Shown: positions 45,105 to 53,544 of the stretch, one piece after another
Numbering within the stretch: the stretch's first letter is position 1
Layout of the letters: each line of letters opens with the position of its first letter
Assembly: GCA_045807745.1 (NCBI GenBank)
Contig: JBJMGT010000034.1
Span: 62,001-126,000, forward strand
Reading direction: 5' to 3'
Length of the DNA stretch: 64,000 nucleotides
Source: QHXQ01 sp045807745
Lineage (GTDB): Bacteria; Acidobacteriota; Blastocatellia; Pyrinomonadales; Pyrinomonadaceae
The notes under the pieces: model-generated
The model's input: the letters and a program-made list of their open reading frames with translations, nothing else
Told to the model about the DNA's origin: nothing
Database searches by the model: none
Position numbers and translations under genes: made by a program

Positions 45105-46109
45105 TTGTTAGCTCAGAACGGTTTGAGTTTGTCGGCGTTGCTGCTGTGGCAGGCGGACGGCTGGGGGCGCGTCTGGAATTTTCTTCAGATCGCGACGCGT
45201 CGATTTGAGATCGGGAACTTCAGCATCTCGGTCGTCAATCTCTTCGTCGCCGTCGTGGTGCTGCTGGCGGCCTTTACGCTCTCGCGCGTGCTGCGCTCGT
45301 TCCTCACGCCGCGCCTCGCCGCGCGCACACAGCTTGACCCCGGCATCCAGTACACGATCCTGCGCCTCACGCATTACGTCATCGTCACAGCGGGCATACT
45401 GACCGCGATGAAGATCGGCGTGGGCGCGGATTTTACTTCGCTCGCCGTCGTCTTCACCGCGCTCTCGGTCGGCATCGGCTTCGGTTTGCAGTACATCGCC
45501 AACGACATCGCCTCCGGCTTCATCCTCCTGTTCGAGCGCCCGGTACGGATCGGCGACTTCGTGACCATCGGCCAACTCGACGGGCGCGTCATCGAAGGGC
45601 GCGTCACTTATATAAACTTGCGCACCACCGTCGTCATGACCAACGACCGCATCGCGATCATCGTGCCGAACTCAAAGCTCGTCAGCGACCGCTTGATCAA
45701 CTGGTCTTACGCCGACAAGCGCTCGCGCATCTCGATCCCCATCGGCGTCGCTTCGGGCGCTGACCCCGATCTCGTGACGGAGACACTCTTGCGCGCCGCC
45801 GAGGGCATCCAGTACGTCCTCGCAGAGCCGAAGCCAAGCGTCATGTTCGACGGCTTCGGCGACTTCACGCTCGACTTCCGCCTGCTCGTCTGCACGGACA
45901 GACCGCGCCGCTACAAGCAGATCAAAAGCGCCATCAACTACCGCATCTGGCGGCTCTTCAAAGAGGCGGGCATCGAAATCCCCGACCCGCGGCGCGACCT
46001 CACTCTCCGCAGCGGCGCGCTTGACGTGCGCGTGCGCCATGCTGACATAGGTCCCGACGACACGACCGAAGACGAAGAGGCCGAGCAGACGCCACAGTTA
46101 ACCCACTAG
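45105..46109 (+). CDS. MscS-family mechanosensitive channel
   Basis: 334 residues from a TTG at 45105, chosen because a perfect AAGGAGG lies eight bases before it; the longer GTG reading from 45081 would put the ribosome site inside the gene. Several membrane helices (about 28-135), the pore-lining Gly/Ala-rich helix ALSVGIGFGLQYIANDIASGFILLFERPVRIGDFV typical of MscS, then the beta domain and a C-terminal alpha/beta cap. The acidic tail is variable. The channel opens under membrane tension to release solutes in hypo-osmotic shock. Confidence 0.93.
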   Translation: MLAQNGLSLSALLLWQADGWGRVWNFLQIATRRFEIGNFSISVVNLFVAVVVLLAAFTLSRVLRSFLTPRLAARTQLDPGIQYTILRLTHYVIVTAGILTAMKIGVGADFTSLAVVFTALSVGIGFGLQYIANDIASGFILLFERPVRIGDFVTIGQLDGRVIEGRVTYINLRTTVVMTNDRIAIIVPNSKLVSDRLINWSYADKRSRISIPIGVASGADPDLVTETLLRAAEGIQYVLAEPKPSVMFDGFGDFTLDFRLLVCTDRPRRYKQIKSAINYRIWRLFKEAGIEIPDPRRDLTLRSGALDVRVRHADIGPDDTTEDEEAEQTPQLTH

Positions 46110-46143
46110 CGCAATGTTCAGTTGCATGTAAGGTGCGTAAGAC

Positions 46144-46234
46144 TCACCGCCGCAGACGCAAAGAACGCAGAGGGGGCGCAGAGGAAACGTTCAAATCTCT
46201 GCGCTTCCTCTGCGGCCTCTGCGCCTCTGCGGTG
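46144..46234. repeat. Imperfect word-repeat hairpin (CGCAGAGGCGCAGAGG type)
   Basis: The left arm about 46144-46184 and the right arm about 46195-46234 repeat CGCAGAGG/CCTCTGCG words and share TCACCGC at the outer end. It lies after the MscS gene, in the 313-base gap before the TetR gene; nothing else is seen there. Confidence 0.75.
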
Positions 46235-46422
46235 AATTGCCCCCGCCCTACACTCAATCGACCAGCGATCTAAAAACTAACGCAGTACGCCGGGATTTAA
46301 GTTACTCCCGCTTCGTCTTTGTCACGTTCTCTGCTACGCTTAAGCGGCCGTCTGAATGAACCGTCACTCAGCCGGCCGACTTGTTTTAGCTCAAGTGAAA
46401 CGGAGTGTCTGGCAAAGCCCCG

Positions 46423-47040
46423 ATGCGTTCTGCTCGTTCCCTCTCAGCGCCGCCGCGCGCGGCCGTCAGCGATAAGCGCGAGGCCATCCTGCGCGCCGCC
46501 ACGGAGGTCTTCGCCCGCAACGGCTACTTCAACGCGAAGGTCGCGGACGTGGCCCGCGTCGCGGGTGTCGCCGACGGCACGGTCTATCTCTACTTCAAAA
46601 GTAAGGAAGAGATTCTACATTCGATCTTCGACCGCAGCGTCGAGGCGGCGCTCTCATCCGCGCGCACGGAGATCGCCGGTCTCACAGACGCGCGCGAGAA
46701 GCTGCGGCGCATTGCGCGCCTGCACCTTGAAGGACTCGGCGCTGATCGCGACCTCGCTATCGTCTTCCAAGTCGAGTTGCGCGGCTCGACGAAATTCATG
46801 GCGGAGTTCTCCGCCGCCGGGCTGGCCGAGTACCTGCGTCTGATCCGCGAGACGTTCGAGGAAGGGCAGCGCGCCGGTCTGTTCCGCGCGGAGTTGAACG
46901 CGAAGGTCGTGGCCAAGATTCTCTTCGGCGCGCTCGACGAGATGGCGACCAACTGGATTCTCTCGCCCCGCCGTTACAAACTCGCGCCCATGGCCGACGA
47001 AGTCTTAGACATCTTCCTCAACGGGGTGAGCGCACGATGA
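46423..47040 (+). CDS. TetR-family transcriptional regulator
   Basis: 205 residues from the ATG at 46423; a GTG at 46405 is an alternative. N-terminal TetR helix-turn-helix: REAILRAATEVFARNGYFNAKVADVARVAGVADGTVYLYFKSKEEIL. The C-terminal ligand-binding half resembles the FadR/PsrA-type fatty-acyl-CoA sensors. The stop overlaps the start of an acyl-CoA synthetase gene (ATGA), so it most likely controls its own operon in answer to fatty acyl-CoA. Confidence 0.93.
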   Translation: MRSARSLSAPPRAAVSDKREAILRAATEVFARNGYFNAKVADVARVAGVADGTVYLYFKSKEEILHSIFDRSVEAALSSARTEIAGLTDAREKLRRIARLHLEGLGADRDLAIVFQVELRGSTKFMAEFSAAGLAEYLRLIRETFEEGQRAGLFRAELNAKVVAKILFGALDEMATNWILSPRRYKLAPMADEVLDIFLNGVSAR

Positions 47041-48935
47041 CGAGCACGGCAGCGCCGACCATCAACCTGCCAAACGAGACTGCGTACACGCCGCCACCCG
47101 CGCCGCCGCGCACGCCCTTGACGGCGGATGAGCCGAACACGCTCGCGGGCATCTATCTGCGCGCCGCGCGCGTGCACGACAAGCCCGATGCGCTCAACTA
47201 CAAGCGCGACGGTGTGTGGCATGCGATCTCTTCCGCCGAGCTGATCGCGCGCGCGCGCGCCATTGCTTACGGTCTCCACGCGCTCGGCCTCCGGCGCGGC
47301 GACCGCGCGGCGCTCCTCGCCGAGAGTTGTCCCGAATGGGTGTTGACGGATGCAGGCTGTCAATTGGCCGGCGTCGTGGACGTGCCCATCTATCCGACGC
47401 AAGCGCCGCCGCAGGTGCGCTACATCATCAACGACTCCGGCGCGCGCCTACTCTTTATCCGCAACCGCGCCGCTTACGACCGCATCGCCGAAGCAATTAA
47501 AGACTGTGCCGCGCTCACGCACGTCGTCTTCTTCGAGCCGGCGGGCGCAACAGACGTGGGCGCGCTGACGCTTGCCGAACTTGAAGCGCGCGGGCGGGCG
47601 CTGGCCGAGCAGCAACCCGCGTTGCTTGATGAGATCGCGCGGGAAATTCGGCCCGATGATCTGGCGACCATCATCTACACGTCGGGCACGACGGGCGAGC
47701 CGAAAGGCGTGATGCTGGCGCAGACGAATCTGGTCTCGAACGTGATCGACTGCTCGGTTCATCTGACCTTTGGCGAACAGGACACAGTGCTCTCGGTGTT
47801 GCCGCTCTGCCACGTCTTCGAGCGCACGGGGATGTATATGTACCTGCATCACGGCATGACGGTCTATTTCGCTGAGTCGATGGACAAGATCGGCGAGAAC
47901 ATGCGCGAGGTGCACCCGACCATCGTGCTCTGCGTGCCGCGGCTGTTTGAAAAAATCTATGCGCGCATCAAAGAGCGTGCAGCGCGCGGCGGCAAGCTGC
48001 GCGCGGGCCTGCTCGCGTGGGCGGTTGAGACGGGCAAAGAGTGGGCGCGTTACCGGATTGCGCACAGGCGTGTGCCGCCGCTCCTGGAACTCAAATATGA
48101 GATCGCGCGCCGGTTCGTCTTTGCGAAGTGGCACGAAGGCATGGGCGGGCGCATGCGTCTGTTCGTCTCAGGCGGCGCGGCGTTACCGGAAGAGTTAGGC
48201 TATATCTTTCAAGGCGCGGGGCTGCCCATCGTGCAAGGCTACGGGCTGACTGAGACTTCGCCGGTCATCACGGCGGGCAACCCGGAGGACAATCGCGTCG
48301 GCACGGTCGGGCGACCGATCCGCTATGTCGAGGTGCGCATCGCGTCGGACGGCGAGATCGAGACGCGGGGCCCCAACGTCATGCGCGGCTACTACAACAA
48401 GCCGGCGGAGACCCGCGCTGTCTTCACGGCCGATGGCTGGTTTAAGACGGGCGACATCGGCGAGTTGGACGCGGACGGTTTCCTACGCATCACGGATCGC
48501 AAGAAGGAATTGCTCAAGACTTCGGGCGGCAAGTACATCGCGCCGCAACTCGTCGAAGGGCGCATCAAGCAGTCGCGGTTCGTCAATCAAGTCGTGCTCA
48601 TCGGCAACGGGCGCAAGTTTGCATCGGCGCTCATTGTGCCGAACTTCGAACAGTTGCGCGCCTACGCGCAGTTCAAAGGCATCGACGCGCGCGACCCCAC
48701 CGAGTTGTGCCGCGAGCCGCGCATCCTCGATCTCATCCAACGGCAAGTGGACGCGCAGTGCGCCGACCTCTCCAAGTACGAGCGCGTCAAACGCGTCGCG
48801 TTGTTAGACCGCGAGTTGACCATTGAGGGCGGCGAGCTAACGCCCACGCTCAAGATCAAACGGCGCGTCGTGGACGAAAAATATCGCGCCGTGATTGACG
48901 AGCTTTACGCCGAAGCGGAACACGAGCCGGCGTGA
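47037..48935 (+). CDS. Long-chain acyl-CoA synthetase (AMP-forming)
   Basis: 632 residues. ANL superfamily: P-loop YTSGTTGEPKG at about 214-224, GYGLTETSPVI, and the hinge/AMP motif GWFKTGDIGELDADGFLRITDRKKELLKTSGGKYIAP. It fits the FAA1/AcsL long-chain group, which activates fatty acids with ATP and CoA. It is translationally coupled to the TetR gene before it. Together they look like a self-regulated fatty-acid activation unit. Confidence 0.93.
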   Translation: MTSTAAPTINLPNETAYTPPPAPPRTPLTADEPNTLAGIYLRAARVHDKPDALNYKRDGVWHAISSAELIARARAIAYGLHALGLRRGDRAALLAESCPEWVLTDAGCQLAGVVDVPIYPTQAPPQVRYIINDSGARLLFIRNRAAYDRIAEAIKDCAALTHVVFFEPAGATDVGALTLAELEARGRALAEQQPALLDEIAREIRPDDLATIIYTSGTTGEPKGVMLAQTNLVSNVIDCSVHLTFGEQDTVLSVLPLCHVFERTGMYMYLHHGMTVYFAESMDKIGENMREVHPTIVLCVPRLFEKIYARIKERAARGGKLRAGLLAWAVETGKEWARYRIAHRRVPPLLELKYEIARRFVFAKWHEGMGGRMRLFVSGGAALPEELGYIFQGAGLPIVQGYGLTETSPVITAGNPEDNRVGTVGRPIRYVEVRIASDGEIETRGPNVMRGYYNKPAETRAVFTADGWFKTGDIGELDADGFLRITDRKKELLKTSGGKYIAPQLVEGRIKQSRFVNQVVLIGNGRKFASALIVPNFEQLRAYAQFKGIDARDPTELCREPRILDLIQRQVDAQCADLSKYERVKRVALLDRELTIEGGELTPTLKIKRRVVDEKYRAVIDELYAEAEHEPA

Positions 48936-49095
48936 GCGGCGGCCGTAAATCCGGCCCGGCGCTAAGCACTTAACTTCAGCCGCGCGCATTTACACGCGCC
49001 CACACTTTCACCTATTATCGCTCCGCCCGCCGCGCCGTGCGCCGGGCTATAACCTCCGTTATTACCTGTTCCAGACCACCCGACATCGAAAGCGA

Positions 49096-51522
49096 ATGAT
49101 CATGCTGATTCTCGTACTGCGCTTTATTAGCCGCCGCGTCTCCTTGTTGCTGCCATTGCTGGCTGTGCTGTCGGTTGGGCCTGCTGCATCTGCACAGGAG
49201 AATCTCTCGGCCAGAGGCAAGGAACTATACGACCAGATCAAAGCGGCTGCGCTCACGGGCGGCACGGCGGAAGTGAAGGGGCTGGCGCTAAAGCGTGATC
49301 GCGCCGAGATGACGTTTGATGGCACGTTCTATTTCACGTCGCCCATCCAAGACCGCGTCACCGGCGCGGTCTTCATCGGGCAGGGCACGTTCCGCGCCGA
49401 AGTGCCGCCCAGCAAGTTTGAACAGGAGAACGTCCGTCGGTTGTTGGGTACCGATGTCATCGAATCTGATTTCAAGACGGCCGTGCTCAGGTTTAGCGAC
49501 GACACGTTCGAGCGCATCGGCGCGAACCGGCAGGCGGGCGCAGCCCCTAACGACCGCGCGCAGAAGCTCATGGCTGAAGCGGACGCGCGGATGTTGAAAG
49601 AGACGGGCGCGAATCTGCCCGCGCGCCTCGCGCTGTCGCTGTTGAACGCCGAGCGCCCCGGCTTCTTCTGCGCCAACTTTGCCGGCGGCAAGCGCGACAA
49701 CTTCAGCTTCCTGCTCGACCAGCAGAATCGCATCCCGGTCGCCAACTTCGCGCTCGACGGCGGCGAGAAGGGTTTGATCTTCGCCTATCAGGGGCCGCTC
49801 TATGGCAACGATATCTGGATGGCCTTCTATGCGCTCGAAGATTATCAACGCCGCACGGTCGAATATTCCGATGTCCACGATCTGATCGACATCACCGACT
49901 ACAAACTGGATGTGGACTTGCGCGAACCCGCTGATCAACTCAAGTTGGGCGCGCATCTGGCGCTACAGGTGCGCCAGCCTGAGTTGCGCGCCGTTGCATT
50001 TCAGATCGGCGAGTCGCTCGGCGAATTCGACAATCGGCGGCTGAAGAAGCAACTGCGGCTCAAGGCCGCGCGTTTGGGCGGGGTGGCACTGGCCGCCGTG
50101 CAGGAAGATTGGGAGGGCGGGCTGACCGTGTTTCTGCCGCGCGCCGCACAGGTCGGCGAGAAGCTGGAACTCGATCTCGACTTGGCCGGCGATTTCATCA
50201 TGGACCCGGATATTATTCCTGACTGTTACTATCCCGTCTCCACGACCGATTGGTATCCGCGCCAGGGCTATCTCGACCGCGCGACCTTCGAGCTTAGTTT
50301 CCACCATCGCAAACGCTACCGCGTCGCCGCCATCGGCCAGCGGCTCAGCGAAGAACCAGACCCGGAGAACAAAGACTTTCTGATCACGCGCTATCGCATG
50401 CCGCAGCCCGTCCCGCTCGCGACCTTCGCGCTGGGGCCGTTCGAGCGGCACACGCAGATGGTGAAGTGGGACAAAGGCGGCGAGCCGATCCCCGTCGAGT
50501 TCAACTCGCTGCCCGGCGCGTATCTCGCGATCAAGGAAGACTTCATCCTCGCCGAGCTTGATAACTCGCTGCGCTATTTCAGTCTGCTCTTTGGCAAGTA
50601 TCCGTATCCGGTGTTCGGCGCGACGTTTCATCCGTTCGCCTATGGGCAGGGCTTTCCGAGCATGTTGATGTTGCCGGCGACTGATCGCGCGAACAAATAT
50701 ACTTACTCCTTCATCGCGCACGAGACAGCGCATCAATGGTGGGGCGACATGGTGGCATGGCGTTCTTATCGCGATCAATGGCTGAGCGAAGGCTTTGCTG
50801 AATACTCCGGCGCACTCTACACGGGCCTGCGCGCGAGCACCGGCGACCGCGCCAGTCTGATCAGTGACATGCGGCGCTCGTTGCGCGATCCGCCCGTGAC
50901 GCGCACAGGGCTGGGCAAGGGGCGACTCAATGACGTGGGCCCCATTATCCTCGGCCACCGGCTCAGCACCAGCAAGACGTTTGGGGCGTATCAGGCGCTC
51001 GTCTACAGCAAGGGCGCGCTCGTGCTGCGCATGCTCCACTTTCTCATGTCCAATCCGACGAACGGCGACGATCAAGCCTTCTTCGCGATGATGACCGATT
51101 TCGTCGCGCGCTATCGCGACAACTTTGCCTCGACCGACGATTTTCGCACCGTCGCCAACGAGCACTTCGCCCGCACGCTCATCGCGCAGAAGTACAAGTT
51201 GGCAGACCTCAACTGGTTCTTCAATCAGTGGGTCTACCAGTCAAACCTGCCGTCGTATCAATTGGAGTATCAACTGCAAGATCAGCCGGACGGGTCTGTG
51301 TTGGTCAGCGGCGACGTGGTGCAAGAGAACGTGCCGGACGATTGGTTCATGCCGCTGCCGCTGGTCTTCTCCTTTGACGGGAATCAATCGGCGCGCGGCA
51401 CTGTCCAAGCCTTTGGCCCGAAGACGCCCTTCACGATCAAGCTGCCAAAGCGGCCGAAGAAGGTGGAGCTTGATCCGAACGATTGGATCCTCTCGGAAAA
51501 GACTTCGACCAAGAGCAGGTAA
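49096..51522 (+). CDS. Secreted M1-type metallopeptidase with changed GAMEN motif
   Basis: 808 residues, signal peptide about 1-34 (PAASAQEN). The gluzincin active site is complete: HETAH at 542-546 and Glu565 (WLSEGFAEY), 18 residues after the second His. At the place of the exopeptidase GxMEN motif it reads AYGQGFPS, so the alpha-amino-anchoring Glu is not in place. The long N-terminal beta part contains a DPDIIPDCYYPVSTTDWYPRQGY segment. It is therefore unlikely to be a standard aminopeptidase; endopeptidase or binding roles are possible. Monocistronic and secreted. Confidence 0.85.
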   Translation: MIMLILVLRFISRRVSLLLPLLAVLSVGPAASAQENLSARGKELYDQIKAAALTGGTAEVKGLALKRDRAEMTFDGTFYFTSPIQDRVTGAVFIGQGTFRAEVPPSKFEQENVRRLLGTDVIESDFKTAVLRFSDDTFERIGANRQAGAAPNDRAQKLMAEADARMLKETGANLPARLALSLLNAERPGFFCANFAGGKRDNFSFLLDQQNRIPVANFALDGGEKGLIFAYQGPLYGNDIWMAFYALEDYQRRTVEYSDVHDLIDITDYKLDVDLREPADQLKLGAHLALQVRQPELRAVAFQIGESLGEFDNRRLKKQLRLKAARLGGVALAAVQEDWEGGLTVFLPRAAQVGEKLELDLDLAGDFIMDPDIIPDCYYPVSTTDWYPRQGYLDRATFELSFHHRKRYRVAAIGQRLSEEPDPENKDFLITRYRMPQPVPLATFALGPFERHTQMVKWDKGGEPIPVEFNSLPGAYLAIKEDFILAELDNSLRYFSLLFGKYPYPVFGATFHPFAYGQGFPSMLMLPATDRANKYTYSFIAHETAHQWWGDMVAWRSYRDQWLSEGFAEYSGALYTGLRASTGDRASLISDMRRSLRDPPVTRTGLGKGRLNDVGPIILGHRLSTSKTFGAYQALVYSKGALVLRMLHFLMSNPTNGDDQAFFAMMTDFVARYRDNFASTDDFRTVANEHFARTLIAQKYKLADLNWFFNQWVYQSNLPSYQLEYQLQDQPDGSVLVSGDVVQENVPDDWFMPLPLVFSFDGNQSARGTVQAFGPKTPFTIKLPKRPKKVELDPNDWILSEKTSTKSR

Positions 51523-51611
51523 GGTAACTAGCAGTGTCCGGCGCGCGACCAAATGCGCGCGCGTTTACGCTACGCCTTGCGCGCCCGTGGCCGGAGCGCT
51601 AGGCCAACGCT

Positions 51612-52481
51612 TCAGCCGCCAATCACCTGATAGAAGCTCATCTGCGCTTCGGCCACTTTCTTGCCGTTGACGAGTTTCGTGATGCGCCCTTTGAGCCGGG
51701 CATCAACGAACTGATGTTCGTCATTCAAGCCCTTGATAAAGCGACCGTCGAACTGATAGCTCACGCCGCGTATGCTCTGCGTCTCGAAGCTGACTTGATC
51801 CTCGTTGAAGTGCACGGGCTGCGCCTTGAACGTGCGTCCGCCTTTGAAATCCACCTGTGCCTTCGGGTTGTAGCCCGCGGCCAGCACGACGTGCGACTTG
51901 TCCGCGCTCAGCCGCAAGACCACTTCCATAAATTCAAACCCCTCGAACCCTTCAAAGCCTGTGGGCGGTTTGCCGTCGAACAGGTAGAAGCCCTCGCCAG
52001 CGTCGAACGTGTCCGGCCCGTTCGACTCTGCCGCAGGCGGCGCGCTCGGCGGCGCGGCGGCGGGCGCGGCCGGTGGCGGAGTCGTGGGCGCAGGCTTCAA
52101 GGCCGAGATCGAGACTTCGAGCGTGTACGTGTCGCCCTGCTTTAGCCTTGTCGCGTAGAGCGCGATAATGTAGTCGCCGGTCGCCGGCAGAGTGTCGCTC
52201 CAGTTGTCCGTCTCGTTGGCGATGGTATGCTCTTGACCGGGCGGAAAGATGTTGCAGTGTATCTCATGCTTAGGCGAGGTGACGTGCACGGTCAGCTGCT
52301 GGTTGACGCGCGCGCGCAACTTGTAGCAGGCGTCGCCGCCCGCCGCTAGTCGGCCCGTGACGACCGCCGTCGTGCGACCCGTTTGGAAATGAAGCGGCGT
52401 GGCTGTCGCCTGTCGGCACTGCGCCGCAGCGGTGGCAGCGCACACCGGCAGCAAGGACAGAGCGAGTATGTATCTGTTCAT
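51612..52481 (-). CDS. Secreted protein of unknown function
   Basis: 289 residues from the ATG at 52481, with GGGAGAAG upstream. Signal peptide about 1-20. The first part (about 20-125) is a beta domain with TTAVVTGRLAAGGDACYKLRARVNQQLTVHV, similar in style to bacterial pre-peptidase C-terminal/outer-surface domains. A Pro/Ala linker (about 130-155) follows, then a second beta domain (about 165-289) with LDGKPPTGFEGFEGFEFMEVVLR. Role unknown. Confidence 0.7.
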   Translation of the reverse strand: MNRYILALSLLPVCAATAAAQCRQATATPLHFQTGRTTAVVTGRLAAGGDACYKLRARVNQQLTVHVTSPKHEIHCNIFPPGQEHTIANETDNWSDTLPATGDYIIALYATRLKQGDTYTLEVSISALKPAPTTPPPAAPAAAPPSAPPAAESNGPDTFDAGEGFYLFDGKPPTGFEGFEGFEFMEVVLRLSADKSHVVLAAGYNPKAQVDFKGGRTFKAQPVHFNEDQVSFETQSIRGVSYQFDGRFIKGLNDEHQFVDARLKGRITKLVNGKKVAEAQMSFYQVIGG

Positions 52482-52596
52482 CGAGGCTTCTCCCAAGTTC
52501 GTGATGAATGAAGAGCAGGCGCAGCTTTTACCGCAACCCGGTGGCACAATGCAATACTTTTTTGGAGCGGTCGGATATACAACGCGCGGGCATTAA

Positions 52597-53271
52597 TCAA
52601 GCCGGGCCTTCCGCTTGCATCTGCGTCAGCGTCGCCATCGTCCACTCTCTGATCGCGCGGACTAACTCATCCAACTGTTGGTCGAAGAAGTGGCCCGCGC
52701 CGGGGACGATCTCGACGTGGACGCGCGCCTCGGCGGGCACTTGCGCCGCGAGGGCGCGCAAAGCTGCTACGTCGCCAAACTCGTCGTGCGCGCCGTGCAC
52801 CAGCAGGAGCGGTTTGCGGCAATCGCGCAGGAAAGAGAAGTCGTAACCGCGCTCCGGCATGTTGACGGGTGTGCCAATGCCGATGAGTGCGGAGACGCGT
52901 TCATCTCTAACGCCGACTTCCAACCCGACGCGCGCGCCGAACGAGAAGCCGGCGATGATGAGGGGCAGTTGCAGGTAGGTCGCGGCCAAATAGTCTAGCC
53001 CGGCGCGGGCGTCCTCTTGTTCGCCGCGCGCGTGGTCGTGCGTGCCGGTGCTTAAGCCTACGCCGCGAAAGTTAAACCGGAGCGTGACCGCGCCGGCTTC
53101 GTTCAGCGCGCGGGCGGCGCGAAAGACGACCTTGTTGTGCATCGTGCCGCCGTGCAGCGGGTGCGGGTGCAGGACGAGCGCCGCAGCGCGGGGCGCTTCA
53201 CGCGGCGCTTTTAAGATCGCTTCGAGCTGCCCGTGCGGCGCGGGGATCGAGAGATTGCCTGCCGGATACAA
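52597..53271 (-). CDS. Alpha/beta hydrolase (COG2945-like)
   Basis: 224 residues with a TTG start; no ATG lies in the open frame upstream. Fold landmarks: LHPHPLHGGTMHNKVV (oxyanion loop), RFNFRGVGLSTG, nucleophile elbow GFSFGA (Ser), Asp in VHGAHDEFG, and a late AGHFF (His). This group includes dienelactone-hydrolase-like enzymes with unknown natural ester substrates. Cytoplasmic. Confidence 0.88.
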   Translation of the reverse strand: MYPAGNLSIPAPHGQLEAILKAPREAPRAAALVLHPHPLHGGTMHNKVVFRAARALNEAGAVTLRFNFRGVGLSTGTHDHARGEQEDARAGLDYLAATYLQLPLIIAGFSFGARVGLEVGVRDERVSALIGIGTPVNMPERGYDFSFLRDCRKPLLLVHGAHDEFGDVAALRALAAQVPAEARVHVEIVPGAGHFFDQQLDELVRAIREWTMATLTQMQAEGPA

Positions 53272-53544
53272 AATAGTCCGAAATCCTATCGCGCAAATTG
53301 AGTCGAGCTTCAGTGCCCGAAGAGCCTAACAGATCGCCCGCGCGGGATAAAGAAACGTAGCGGCTGACTGACTTATATCTTGACTTGCTCGAACCGAAGG
53401 GTTAGCTTTTTTCTGAGGCTTCTTCCCCTAACCCCGAATCGTCCGTCAGTCGTGAAGAGTTGCGCCGCCGTTGTCTGTCCGCAAATCCGGCGACCACCGC
53501 GCGCCGCAAGCGCGTGCCTCAGCGAATCTCTAGAGGGCAAAAGT

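Noticed and set aside
49963..51165. 400-residue minus-strand frame opposite the M1 peptidase gene
   Set aside because: Antisense shadow with His/Arg/Val-rich composition and no motif.
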